From NCBI GenBank assembly GCA_965224765.1, contig CBDDAC010000023.1, positions 1 to 64,000 on the forward strand: a stretch of 64,000 bases of DNA. Direction: 5' to 3'. Source of the DNA: CAZDBA01 sp965224765. Its GTDB lineage: Bacteria > Planctomycetota > Planctomycetia > Pirellulales > Pirellulaceae. Below, one piece after another: positions 55,325-64,000 of the stretch (within the stretch, counting starts at the first letter, position 1; each line of letters begins with the position of its first letter). Below the pieces are notes generated by a model. The model was not told where the DNA came from. It did not search any database and was given only the letters and a program-made list of their open reading frames with translations. The position numbers and the translations under genes are program-made.

Positions 55325-55466
55325 CAGTACGCGTTTCAGTTATTGGTAGTGGAGATTCGTCGTCGTGATCGGAGAAGGCTCAGTCACAACAGGTCGTTCA
55401 TAAAACTCGAAATTGTTGCGTTGGCAATAAAGTTTTAACTAAACCAGCGTTCCTATTCGGGGATTC

Positions 55467-56015
55467 CTATTCATCGTCCGGGGTCTCGCAAACCTGCTTG
55501 AGCCGAGCGAGATCAACATCATATTGCCCTTTTAATGCCGGTTCATACGCCAGGCCTGCCCATCCGTAAAACAGCCCGTCCGACCAACGTTCGCGTGGAA
55601 GCGTGGCTTCGGTCGTCCAACTCACCTTCGTCTTGCCGTTTTCCAACGTTTCCAATTCGAAATAGCTAAAGACTGTGTACGCACGTTCGACGAAGTATTC
55701 GACTTTTTTGTTCTCCACCTGCTCGGAAATCCACATCTTTCCTTCACCAAGTCCTCCTGACAAATCGCCGATTTTCCAGGTCACACCGGGCGGATTCGCA
55801 AAATACTGGTGAGTAACTTTTCCCATAGCGGCGAAGTCCCATGAGGGAGACCACTTTGGCCAGTTCTCAACCTGCGAAATCAATTGGTAGATCTCCTCCG
55901 CAGGCGCATCGACTTCGACAGAAGTCTCCACCGTATAGTTTCGGGGCAAGTACCAACCAATGACGCAAAACAACGCAAAAAGACCACCCAAAACCAATCC
56001 GATGCGGATAAGCAT
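55467..56015 (-). CDS. SRPBCC (polyketide cyclase-like) protein with membrane anchor
   Basis: About 182 residues: one N-terminal hydrophobic helix (IGLVLGGLFALFCVIGWYL), then an SRPBCC/START-like fold (VETSVEVDAPAEEIYQLISQVENWPKWSPSWDF; KVEYFVERAYTVFSYFELETLENGKTKVSWTTEA). Ligand unknown. ATG 56015 starts directly at the helix; earlier ATGs at 56099 and a longer frame overlap the DUF1080 gene and lack clear ribosome sites, so the start is uncertain. Confidence 0.78.
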   Translation of the reverse strand: MLIRIGLVLGGLFALFCVIGWYLPRNYTVETSVEVDAPAEEIYQLISQVENWPKWSPSWDFAAMGKVTHQYFANPPGVTWKIGDLSGGLGEGKMWISEQVENKKVEYFVERAYTVFSYFELETLENGKTKVSWTTEATLPRERWSDGLFYGWAGLAYEPALKGQYDVDLARLKQVCETPDDE

Positions 56016-56070
56016 TTGGATGCCTGTTGTATCTTTTGGCGCCGATAGATCACTGGCCCCGGGTGAGTCG

Positions 56071-57399
56071 CTATTTCCCAAGGTCTTTGATGCAAACATT
56101 TTTAAACTCAACTGGATCACTGTGACCGGCAAAACCGAAATGCCCCGATTTACGATCTCGGCCGGGGTGCGGGCGTTCCCCCATGTACTCGTCGACTTCC
56201 TTCAGGTCACAGTCCAAAACCACCGTGCCGTTCAACTCAACCTTGATCGTTGATCCGACCACAGTCACTTCTTGAAAATTCCATTGCCCGGTTGGACGCA
56301 GATATCCGCGGTGTGCAGCGACCATTCCATAGGCAGAACCGTGGTACTGACGGGAATCCAGCGTGGCATACTTAGGATGTTCACTATCAAGCACTTGAAG
56401 TTCACACATCCCCTGATAGGCGGCATCGACGTCCCCCGCTCCGCCAGGATAACGAATTGCCAGCCCATTATTCCCACCTTCGGGAAGCTTGAACTGAAAC
56501 CGAACGGAAAAGTCGGTATATTCCTTTTCGGTAAAGATCGTGCCGCCTTTGTTGGGCTTGCAGCGAATAACTCCCTCAGTGACATCGTAGTTTTCGATCG
56601 CACCCGACCAACCTTGGAAATCCGTTCCGTTGTGCGCGGCCTCAAATCTATCTGCGTTACTTGCTGCTAATATCTCAGCGCATTCGCTGTCATCGATGTC
56701 GCGAACAAAAATGTTTCGCCAACAAATTTCGCCGCCATGAGTCTGAAGCTGAATTGGACCAGATGACGCCAGAGGCAAATTCGCCGCCCAATGGTTGTTT
56801 TGCATTGTCGCATGATCCACTACCAAGCTTTCGTTTAACCAAATCGATGTCCGAGCACCGACTTGCACGATCCGCATTCGATTCCACTCTCCAAAGGGCT
56901 TGTCTGCGAGTTCTAATGGATCCTTGCCTGCTGTGCCCTTGCTGTTGTTCCAGAGCCCACCCGATCCCTTGCCCGCGCCGATGTTCCATTTACCGCCCGC
57001 CTCGGTATAGTCCCAAATCTGTACTTGCGGACTGGCTTTGAGGTAGATGCCGCTATCGGCGTTTGCAACCGTCTTGTAATCAATCAGCAACTCAAAGTCG
57101 CGAAACTCTTTAAGCGTAGTCAGGAATGGACCATTGCCATCATTGATAATTTGGCCGTCCTCAACTCGCCAAAACTCTTCCATCGCTTTGAAGCCAGCTT
57201 CCACAATTTCTGTCTGCTCGTCTTCGGATCGCCCTCGAAACTTTCGAGGATCCTCAGTCTTCAATGCAGTCCACCCGTCGAGGTCGGTTCCGTTAAATAA
57301 TGCCGTAAACCCATCCGGGGGTTGATTGTCGTCCTGTGCCATGGCAACCTGACCAATCATCAACAACACAACGATCAAGATCAATCGATAACTCTTCAA
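56071..57399 (-). CDS. double DUF1080 (3-keto-disaccharide hydrolase-type) protein
   Basis: A 442-residue exported protein (signal LILIVVLLMIGQVAMAQ) with two DUF1080 domains of concanavalin-like fold. The first starts GFTALFNGTDLDGWTAL (about 30-245) and the second HNGTDFQGWSG (about 256-440). Each has the typical later strand: DFELLIDYKTVANADSGIYLK and DFSVRFQFKLPEGGNNGLAIRYP. Members include 3-keto-disaccharide hydrolases in polysaccharide use; the substrate here is unknown. Periplasmic or surface location is expected. Confidence 0.9.
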   Translation of the reverse strand: MKSYRLILIVVLLMIGQVAMAQDDNQPPDGFTALFNGTDLDGWTALKTEDPRKFRGRSEDEQTEIVEAGFKAMEEFWRVEDGQIINDGNGPFLTTLKEFRDFELLIDYKTVANADSGIYLKASPQVQIWDYTEAGGKWNIGAGKGSGGLWNNSKGTAGKDPLELADKPFGEWNRMRIVQVGARTSIWLNESLVVDHATMQNNHWAANLPLASSGPIQLQTHGGEICWRNIFVRDIDDSECAEILAASNADRFEAAHNGTDFQGWSGAIENYDVTEGVIRCKPNKGGTIFTEKEYTDFSVRFQFKLPEGGNNGLAIRYPGGAGDVDAAYQGMCELQVLDSEHPKYATLDSRQYHGSAYGMVAAHRGYLRPTGQWNFQEVTVVGSTIKVELNGTVVLDCDLKEVDEYMGERPHPGRDRKSGHFGFAGHSDPVEFKNVCIKDLGK

Positions 57400-57486
57400 T
57401 GTTTTTCTCTTTCAATGTTCCAACACACAACTTTTTTATGATGCTGTTATGTTAACGTTCACCATCCAAAATCACCACCAACTTAC

Positions 57487-58011
57487 ATGAGAAATCCAAC
57501 CGACTCGCTTGCTCAATCCTGCTCCCAGGAGGCAAATCACCTCCTTAAGCAGTGTTTAATGAAAATCGAGCACTGCCTGCATCAACTTAGCGAACAGCAA
57601 GTTTGGTTTCGCACCCACGAATCCTCCAATAGCATCGGCAACCTGATTCTGCACCTTGCGGGCAATCTCAATCAATGGGCCATCAGTGGTGTAGGTGACA
57701 AGCCCGATTCTCGAGCACGCGATCAGGAATTCTCGATTCAAGATGGATTAAGCAAATCCGAATTGCTTGTTCACCTAAAAAGGGTCGTTGAGGAAGCCAG
57801 CCAAATCATTCAGTCATTGTCTTTGAACGATTGGCTGAAACTGATTAACGTCCAAGGATTTGAAGTCAACACACATGCGGCGATCACGCACACGACGAGC
57901 CACTTTGTTGGGCACACTCATCAGATCATTTTTATATCTCGCATGATTCTGGGCGACTCCTATCAGTTCCACTGGACTCCCGATTCAGATCGAAAGAATG
58001 TTCCGATTTAG
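57487..58011 (+). CDS. DinB-like (DUF1572-type) protein
   Basis: A 174-residue helical protein with the DinB-type histidines: SIGNLILHLAGNLNQWAI in helix 2 and THTTSHFVGHTHQIIFISRMI in helix 4. It looks like the DUF1572 subgroup; metal binding is likely and the reaction unknown. It is divergent from the DUF1080 gene and different in sequence from the DinB protein at 28874. Confidence 0.75.
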   Translation: MRNPTDSLAQSCSQEANHLLKQCLMKIEHCLHQLSEQQVWFRTHESSNSIGNLILHLAGNLNQWAISGVGDKPDSRARDQEFSIQDGLSKSELLVHLKRVVEEASQIIQSLSLNDWLKLINVQGFEVNTHAAITHTTSHFVGHTHQIIFISRMILGDSYQFHWTPDSDRKNVPI

Positions 58012-58260
58012 GATTGTCAGAATTGCTTTCGGGGTGATTGTACAATCGACTCGACCTATCATGGAGCAATCCAGCAGATCCTGACGAAGTCGCCAATCAA
58101 TTCATGAAGAAAAGAATAACCGCCATTGCAGGATCGCGGCGAAGCTGCATTGCCAAGGTGCGAGGACTCACTAATCAACGCAAAGTCTCCACAGGTCTCA
58201 TACCTTAACAATACTAGCACCCTCGCCCAACGAGAATCAAAAATTCACCAATCTCTCACT
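58012..58260. other. intergenic, nothing seen
   Basis: Gap of about 310 bases (to 58324) before the small membrane protein gene. Apart from the promoter candidate at 58261 no feature was recognised. Confidence 0.4.
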
Positions 58261-58288
58261 TTGTCACATTGCCAATATCCGCTACGAT
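58261..58288 (+). promoter_or_regulatory. sigma-70-like promoter candidate
   Basis: TTGTCA (58261-58266), a 16-base spacer and TACGAT (58283-58288), about 37 bases before the ATG of the small membrane protein. Confidence 0.35.
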
Positions 58289-58324
58289 CTCGAACTTGAA
58301 GAGCATTCATCAAGGCGGAGAACA

Positions 58325-58537
58325 ATGTTCGAATTCAGAAAACAACTTGAGCACCTGTTTGCAATCGGACTGGGAATGGCGACAGGCTTTTGGGTTCTGT
58401 TGGTGCTGGGAACCCTAACTCATAGTTTCACCCCTTCGGAATTTCCGACCCTATTCTTCCCTCCGATCGCCATGGGAATTCTGATCTCCCTTTTGCTTTC
58501 GAACCTGAACAGCAACAGACTTCCACTGAAACCCTAG
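58325..58537 (+). CDS. small two-helix membrane protein
   Basis: 70 residues with two hydrophobic helices (FAIGLGMATGFWVLLVLGTL and PTLFFPPIAMGILISLLLSNL). GGAG sits six bases before the ATG, which supports translation. No family was recognised; it is monocistronic. Confidence 0.6.
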   Translation: MFEFRKQLEHLFAIGLGMATGFWVLLVLGTLTHSFTPSEFPTLFFPPIAMGILISLLLSNLNSNRLPLKP

Positions 58538-58648
58538 TGGTTTGTCAAAGCTAAAAATTGGAGCTGGCGACAATAGGCGTTTTGGCGCTAGCCACGGTTT
58601 TTGTTTGTTCAACCGCGGCTAGTCCTAAAACTAAGACCACTAGGCCGA

Positions 58649-58830
58649 GGCCCGTCTTCGAATAGCGGGCCGAGAACATCAGATACTCCGAGTTTCTTCG
58701 CCTTGTTACCCCATCAATTTAAAACGGTCCGAGTACAATCCCCACGTTCCACGATTGAGAGGAACAAGAATTGTTTCGGCAGGAGCCTCAACCTCCCGTA
58801 AAAGGCAAAAAACCGACGACGGGTACTATC
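58649..58830 (+). repeat. interspersed repeat, copy E
   Basis: About 180 bases matching 3057-3262 with modest divergence, including the 25-26-base core (58773-58797) and the closing 'cgacgacgggtac'. It is followed by a further partial copy of the core (58849-58872, 'gaaaggcctcaacctcccctaaaagg'). Confidence 0.6.
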
Positions 58831-58940
58831 CCTAAGTTCCACGTTTGAAAGGCCTCAACCTCCCCTAAAAGGCCAAAACCTCGACTCAAAGACCTTTCTT
58901 TTCGCTCGCAATTTTCCGTCTTCCCACAAAAGATTGACTA

Positions 58941-58979
58941 TTGACGCCTCTTGGTCGGCTTGCAATACTACAAGTGTAG
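58941..58979 (+). promoter_or_regulatory. promoter and BlaI-type operator of the blaI-M56 operon
   Basis: TTGACG (58941-58946), a 17-base spacer and AATACT (58964-58969) form a promoter. A CTACA-AG-TGTAG palindrome (58968-58979) overlaps the -10 element. The TACA/TGTA dyad is the BlaI/MecI recognition type, so the BlaI homologue encoded 27 bases downstream probably represses its own operon. Confidence 0.6.
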
Positions 58980-59005
58980 GCAAATCAATTACACACCAAG
59001 GCATC

Positions 59006-59410
59006 ATGAATCAACTCCCCGCCTTGACTGAACATCAGCTCGAAATCATGAAGATCGTTTGGGATCAACCGGACATCACGGTTTTGGAAGTCACTGACGA
59101 ACTTTCCAAGAATCGCGACGTTGCTCGCAATACGGTTCAAACCATGTTGACCCGCCTGGCCGACAAGGGCTGGCTAGAATTTCGCAAGGTGGGCAACACG
59201 TTTCGTTATTCGGCGACGCGTTCCAAAAACGCAACAGCCAAATCAATGTTAGTCCGCCTGAGCGAGCTAGTATTCGAAGGTTCAACCGAAGCCTTGATTG
59301 CTTCGATCGTGGACGGAGAGCAGCTAACCAAGGCCGAAGCCAATCGAATGCGGGAAGTCATTGATGCCGCCGAATCAAAAGCCAAAAAGAACCGCAAAAA
59401 GAAACTATAG
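59006..59410 (+). CDS. blaI: BlaI/MecI/CopY-family transcriptional repressor
   Basis: A 134-residue winged-helix repressor: LTEHQLEIMKIVWDQPDITVLEVTDELSKNRDVARNTVQTMLTRLADKGWLEFRKVGNTFRYSA is the DNA-binding domain, followed by a dimerisation helix bundle and a Lys-rich tail. ATG 59006 is chosen; the frame upstream to 58934 would cover the promoter. These repressors are inactivated by proteolysis triggered by an M56 sensor protease, here encoded 100 bases downstream. Confidence 0.9.
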   Translation: MNQLPALTEHQLEIMKIVWDQPDITVLEVTDELSKNRDVARNTVQTMLTRLADKGWLEFRKVGNTFRYSATRSKNATAKSMLVRLSELVFEGSTEALIASIVDGEQLTKAEANRMREVIDAAESKAKKNRKKKL

Positions 59411-59510
59411 TGTTTAATTTGCTCCGAGATTTTCTGGCCGATGGCCTGCAAATTGCCCCCAGTTTTCCGTTTCACACAAAACGCCTCACTCAACAACCAG
59501 GCATTGAACG

Positions 59511-62009
59511 ATGACCGAGTTAATCATCTGGATCGCAGGTTCAACCCTTGTCTTTTCGCTTGCACTAGGTGCCGGGAAATACTTGCTCAAACAGTCCGCC
59601 GCAAAACGACGGCACCTATTTGCAGCCACGTTATTACTCACCTCAGCGATCCCAATTCTTGTGGCGATGGTTCTTGCTCTTGCCTGGTTCCAAACACCTG
59701 GGCTCAATACATTGCTTGGCCAATTCAAAACCGTTTTTTCAGTCGCGGATTCCGACAACGCATCAGGAGTGATCTCCCGAAACTTTCGCGTCGATCCGAA
59801 CGAAGTGTTTGCGCAGGCTCCCTCCGACTCAGCCATTGAGGCAATTGCTGTCGTCAAGCCACTGAAAGACATTCCGCTCATTCTGCCCGAACGCAAACCT
59901 AAAATCGAACGCAAGAGCGGGCAGAACTCATGGATTTTGGTTAGTGAAAAGTCACGAAACCTTTTGTTAACCCTTTGGTTTTTGGGCGCGATTTCCGTTG
60001 TGACTCAGCTCGCTGTAGGCGCGTGGAAGGCGAATCAACACCTGAAGAACTGCCAGCCGATTCGTTTGGCGTTTGTCGGTAAACTCTTACAAAACGCTGG
60101 TAGAACCGTCGGACTCAAACAGCTCCCAACGATTTGGACCAGCCCCAACGCGATCTCGCCTTCGGTCGTAGGACCGTTTCGGCCTCGCATTGTTTTACCG
60201 GACATTGCCCTCAAAGAACTGACGCAGCATGAGATCCACACGATCTTGCTTCACGAACTCGCGCACATTAAGCGACGCGATCTCCAACTCAATCTGGCAC
60301 TTCAGCTTGGCTTGGCAATCCAATGGTTCAATCCGTTTGCCCATATGGCTTTTCGCCAAGTACGAATCAGCCAGGAAGAGTTGTGTGACCATGAAGCCAT
60401 TCAAGCCAAAGACAAGTTCGCTTACGCTCGACTACTACTCAAGGTCAATCAAAGATTCTCGATCAAAATCAGCCAGTGCTCATTAGCAATCACTTCCAAC
60501 AAAGCTATCATCGGCCGTCGCGTTGACCAGTTACTCAGCGATGACTGTAACCGAGAGCTAACGACTAGTTGGTTCTGGCGTTTGACCACAACTTCGCTAA
60601 CATTCTTGACTTGTCTGTCATTGGCAATGGTGGCTGCGGCCACCCAAGTTAAAACGCACAACCCTGACGACTCGTCAACAATCCTCATTTCCCCAATTGG
60701 AGCCGAATCCATATCCCCAGATGAAGACGACCTCGAAAAAAAGACTTACCTGCTGTTAACTCAATGGCATCTCGACAACAACATTGACAAACTGGGATGG
60801 CAACATATCCCCTACCTGATGAAGTTAATCGAAGACCCTGCTCCAATCGAACACGTCCCCGTAAAGCTGCTTTCTTCTTCTTCTCAGGCCCAAGACGAAT
60901 GCACGGTTGGGACAACGGCAATGTGGTTTATTGACATGCTTTGCTGCAACAAACAATTTCCTGGATTGTATCCCACCCTTTATAGTCAAGAAACTGACGA
61001 TCCAAACAAGGATGCCATCGAGTCATTCAAGCAATGGTGGAAGCTCGTTGAAGAGTGGCCGTCGAGCGAGGCTCAACGAGTCAATCCGCTCATGTTCTCC
61101 AAAGTACATTGGTACGGGGGTCGAATCTCATTTCCCTATCACCATTCTCCCTTGTTGGCATTAACAAACTACCTCCATTCGCAGCGAGTCGTATCGGTAA
61201 GCCCAAATGGTGAGTTTGTGTTCATCACCTCGACCAAGGGTGAACAGACTTCGGGAACCATGAGCAAGATCACGCCGACAGGCCTGAATGAACAATGGAA
61301 AATCGACAACTTTGATTCAGTAACTGCGTTCGCACTGGACACGGGACTGCTGTTAAAGACAACGGACTTTCATAACATTCAATCGACCCAGAAAAACCCT
61401 GATCTAGAATTCATCCGAGAAGGAAAAGTGATCAAAACAATCGACCTCGCTTCGCTGGCGAACTCCAACCTCAAGCTCGTTCCTTTCGACCTTGATCTGG
61501 AAATCAAGGATGAGCAGTTATGGATCAACACAAAGTTCAGCGCTGCCTTGATCACGCGTCAAAAGGCATTCTCTTTTGCTCAACGAACTGGAGAATCTCT
61601 CAAAGTCGTTGCGATCACCACAACCCCCTCTCCAGAAAAAACGGAGAAAACCAATGAAGAGTACGAGTTGCATAGCGACAAACTGATTCAGAAACTGGTC
61701 GAGTTTGACATCGCACAAACCAATGCAAACAAAACACTTCTCAAGATCCCTTGCCTCGACGTTGTTCCGGCGGGAGAAACTCGAACACGTGCCGAAGTTT
61801 TTGCTGCACTTGGATTAAAAGAAAACATGACCACCCGATTTCGACATGAGCCGATAGGCAATGTCGACTTTTTGTCCTGGCAAGTCTCGCCTTCCTACGA
61901 CATTAGTTTGATGTCGGGTAAAAGGTCGGTAGAGAATCGCGACTTGGAATTGACGGACCCAAAGCGCAAGGTTTACGGAGTACGCCTTCTAATATCGAAA
62001 AAAGAATGA
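59511..62009 (+). CDS. M56 (BlaR1-like) sensor metalloprotease
   Basis: An 832-residue membrane protease. N-terminal helices (3-22, 40-62, and one near 150) lead to the M56 zinc motif HELAH (248-252) with the downstream acidic ligand in EELCDHEA (about 288-295). A helix lies near 365-385. The region after it (about 390-832) is not a penicillin-binding domain: it contains no SxxK/KTG set that I can see, and its fold is unrecognised. It should cleave or signal to the BlaI repressor in response to an unknown envelope cue. Confidence 0.85.
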   Translation: MTELIIWIAGSTLVFSLALGAGKYLLKQSAAKRRHLFAATLLLTSAIPILVAMVLALAWFQTPGLNTLLGQFKTVFSVADSDNASGVISRNFRVDPNEVFAQAPSDSAIEAIAVVKPLKDIPLILPERKPKIERKSGQNSWILVSEKSRNLLLTLWFLGAISVVTQLAVGAWKANQHLKNCQPIRLAFVGKLLQNAGRTVGLKQLPTIWTSPNAISPSVVGPFRPRIVLPDIALKELTQHEIHTILLHELAHIKRRDLQLNLALQLGLAIQWFNPFAHMAFRQVRISQEELCDHEAIQAKDKFAYARLLLKVNQRFSIKISQCSLAITSNKAIIGRRVDQLLSDDCNRELTTSWFWRLTTTSLTFLTCLSLAMVAAATQVKTHNPDDSSTILISPIGAESISPDEDDLEKKTYLLLTQWHLDNNIDKLGWQHIPYLMKLIEDPAPIEHVPVKLLSSSSQAQDECTVGTTAMWFIDMLCCNKQFPGLYPTLYSQETDDPNKDAIESFKQWWKLVEEWPSSEAQRVNPLMFSKVHWYGGRISFPYHHSPLLALTNYLHSQRVVSVSPNGEFVFITSTKGEQTSGTMSKITPTGLNEQWKIDNFDSVTAFALDTGLLLKTTDFHNIQSTQKNPDLEFIREGKVIKTIDLASLANSNLKLVPFDLDLEIKDEQLWINTKFSAALITRQKAFSFAQRTGESLKVVAITTTPSPEKTEKTNEEYELHSDKLIQKLVEFDIAQTNANKTLLKIPCLDVVPAGETRTRAEVFAALGLKENMTTRFRHEPIGNVDFLSWQVSPSYDISLMSGKRSVENRDLELTDPKRKVYGVRLLISKKE

Positions 62010-62082
62010 AAACTCCCTGAAACGCCATCGAACAGTTTCGTCACTCAATCATCAGACTAAGTTACTCGCTACGGAGCACTTC

Positions 62083-63405
62083 ATGAAAACGCGACGACAT
62101 CATTCGGCAGTGGGACTTGTACTCATCGCGTCCCTGTGCCTTGCATCGACCAGCCTGGGACAAAACAATGAATCTATTGAATTCGGCTTTAACTCCGAGG
62201 CGATTGACTGGGTCATCCCAGGGGAATTCAAAAATGCGTTGGATCAATCCAAGCAACAAGAGAGAATTCTCCTAATCCGCGGGTTGGGATTTGGTTTGGA
62301 TGAGCTGGGAGCTACCTGTGCAACCAAAGGCTGTTGGTGACCTGGCGGAGAACCCATGAGGGCAGGTGCCTTCGCTGACTCACGAGTAATCCAGTTGATC
62401 AACCGACGTTTCGTCCCCTTTTACTTTAATACCGGCGGCCCCGGACTCGGGCATGATTCCGGGGCGAACAAATTTGTTCAATGCCTGGAAACCGAATGCA
62501 CGTTGTATCCAGATCTAAAAGTCATCGTCGATCCAGGCAAACGACAGTCAAATACAATTGCCTACTTTGCCGCTTTCTCCACTGAAGCTGATGGCAAGGT
62601 CCTTGGAGTCGCTGATGGCTGGACCAATGAAGCTGAGTCCCACGATTTGGAGAAATTGTATCCAGGCAAGGACGCCGTGTTCCAATTTCTCTTAAAACTC
62701 CTTGAAGACAATCCACAGTTCAACAAATTCACGACACTCGAAGAGCAAACCTTAGCCATCGCAAAAGCTGAACCAACCAATTCAATGGCACAACTGCAAG
62801 CGGCCAAGATTTATGAGGAACTTGGCCTATACGACAAAGCAAAGCACTTTCTGCACAAGACGCTTGTACTGGCAAGTGCCCCCGCCGATCCCAACCCAAC
62901 TCAGCAAGCGACAGCTTTTCGACGACTCCTCAGAATTGTCCGCTATGAAAAAGATTGGGATGTTCATAGCGAACTGCTGAAGCAAATCAAACTTGCGGAA
63001 TTGGATCAGGAAACACTGCTCGATGCTGACATTGCGATGGAAGTCGCATACCGCATGCTCGATAACGGATCCTACCAAGAACTTGCCAATCATTTGACGA
63101 ATGCCATCGAACGCTTTCCCAAAACCTCTCGATTGGGCGAACTCAGATACTATGCAGGGGTCGCAAGTTTCTTTCTTGAGGACAAACCCACTGCATTTTT
63201 TCACTGGTGCTGGGTTGCAGAAAACATTCCCGATGATCGATTGGCACGACGCGCCTACATTTCTGCCGCCCACGAGAGTTTCCCCTATCCAAATTTTGAA
63301 TTGGCTGGGTTTCGCTCAAAAAACTCAGTAGGCAATCACAGTATTCAAGCCGCCTATGACAAGGCAAAAACTCACTACGATCGTCAAATGAACCTGAAAA
63401 ATTGA
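62083..63405 (+). CDS. exported thioredoxin-fold TPR protein with in-frame TGA (candidate selenoprotein)
   Basis: Read through one TGA (62338-62340, codon 86) the product is 440 residues: signal peptide (SAVGLVLIASLCLASTSLGQ), a thioredoxin_7/DUF255-like domain, then helical TPR-like repeats (about 205-400). Around the TGA the sequence is GCW-TGA-PGGEPM, followed by FADSRVIQLINRRFVPFYF. Aligned on Met and the F-D-RV-LIN-FVP pattern of thioredoxin-like proteins, the TGA falls exactly on the first Cys of W-C-x-x-C. Both flanks are in the same frame. As read conventionally it would be two pieces, 62083-62340 and 62356-63405, the second lacking a signal peptide and ribosome site. Confidence 0.7.
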
Positions 63406-63560
63406 CCGAGGCATTCGCGTTGGGTTTGCCATACGGAAGCAAGATCGGTCCCACCAGTCGATTCCGAGGCGTTCACTGAACAGTTCAATGCGGGTCTCAA
63501 AGAAGTTGCGATTCTATCGTTCGTGTATGAATCGAACTGGCGGAGCCGCCGGGGCTTCAT
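63406..63560. other. intergenic, nothing seen
   Basis: About 155 bases between the thioredoxin-fold gene and the tandem repeats. No gene or structure was recognised. Confidence 0.4.
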
Positions 63561-64000
63561 GGAAACCTGACGCGTGAAACGAGGACCGGCCTGTATTCGT
63601 CCTCGCTCACGCGTCGGGTTACCATTGACTCACTGAAGAACGTGATGTCTCACAACGTTTTGCCGCAAAGCCGCAAACTCCATTCGCCTCGACCCATCGA
63701 AGTCGCAGAGACGGTGTGAATTTTTCTGCGAATCGAATGTTTCATGGAAACCCGACGCGTGAGCGAGGACCTGCCTGTATACGTCCTGCTCACGCGTCGG
63801 GTTGCCATTGACTCACTGAAGAACGTGATGTCTCACAACGTTTTGCCGCAAAGCCGCAAACTCCATTCGCCTCACCCAGTCGAAGTCGCAGAGACGGTGT
63901 GAATTTTTCTGCGAATCGAAAGTTTCATGGAAACCCGACGCGTCAGCGAGGACCGGCCTGTATACGTCCTCGCTCACGCGTCGGGTTACCATTGACTCAC
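63561..64000. repeat. 183-185 bp tandem repeats with a large palindrome
   Basis: Units begin at 63561, 63746 and 63929, and the third is cut by the window end. Each opens with a degraded form of the 35626-35687 palindrome (ggaaacccgacgcg...cgcgtcgggtt) followed by about 120 bases of near-identical spacer (cattgactcactgaagaacg ... gaatttttctgcgaatcgaa). Unit 2 has one base missing in its right arm. No open frame is maintained. Confidence 0.75.

Noticed and set aside
63561..64000. A CRISPR array
   Set aside because: Units are about 184 bases with conserved spacers and a large palindrome, and no cas genes are nearby.

Overview
The window reads as a chromosomal segment of a planctomycete, most like the Pirellulales (Rhodopirellula/Mariniblastus-type genomes). 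This is inferred from family content, not from a database match. Diagnostic families are a DUF1501 Tat-exported protein next to a DUF1549/DUF1553 protein with a CxxCH motif, a double DUF1080 protein, a DUF6677-like membrane protein, ExbD-rich TolQ clusters, a PQQ-like beta-propeller, Hanks kinases fused to other domains, a Tad locus with an FHA-CpaF ATPase, and BlaI/M56 regulator pairs. Base composition looks close to 50% GC. Interspersed palindromes and a 'ttcggcaggagcctcaacct' repeat sit in most larger gaps.

Layout. 1-3060: a small NrtS-like membrane protein, a proline-rich lipoprotein broken by a frameshift, and a hotdog thioesterase. 3263-7394 (minus): a compact operon encoding an Mre11/SbcD nuclease and a Rad50/SbcC-like ATPase that is split into separate genes. 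The N-lobe half ends in the CxxC zinc hook, and the C-lobe half lies beyond sbcD and a short coiled-coil gene. A membrane-anchored coiled-coil protein closes the operon. 7767-10836 (minus): DUF1549/DUF1501 pair. 11019-12428: multi-pass membrane protein. 13458-26971 (minus): a large envelope cluster with a terpene-cyclase-fold/HEAT protein, two paralogous anchored proteins, TolQ, three ExbD, a quinoprotein-like propeller, a TPR-SBP_bac_5 protein and a secreted protein, ending at a clear terminator.

27237-33372: tRNA-Phe, a pseudokinase, a DinB protein, and a metal ABC transporter operon in which the permease is fused to a DtxR-type regulator. 33742-35538: an IS1182-type element, with a frame-broken transposase, inserted in the centre of a palindromic repeat. 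35792-38737: RsmE, DUF6677-like, small membrane, VOC and receiver-domain proteins. 38906-50904: a Tad (Flp pilus) locus with two CpaF ATPases, two small Flp-like pilins, prepilin peptidase, TadE/TadG-like pseudopilins, CpaB, TadB and TadC. It is followed by a zinc-ribbon protein and a 1118-aa kinase/caspase-like fusion.

54596-64000: IspD, an SRPBCC protein, DUF1080, DinB-like, a small membrane protein, BlaI with its operator, an M56 (BlaR1-like) protease without a penicillin sensor, and a thioredoxin-fold TPR protein. The last has an in-frame TGA exactly where the first active-site cysteine should be, making it a candidate selenoprotein. The window ends in 183-185 bp tandem repeats carrying a large palindrome.

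Four coding sequences (near 1882-1922, 4755-4760, 6686-6692 and 34494-34501) are restored by removing one base from a short homopolymer. This recurring pattern could be sequence error, decay or slippage, and it should be settled before these genes are called broken.
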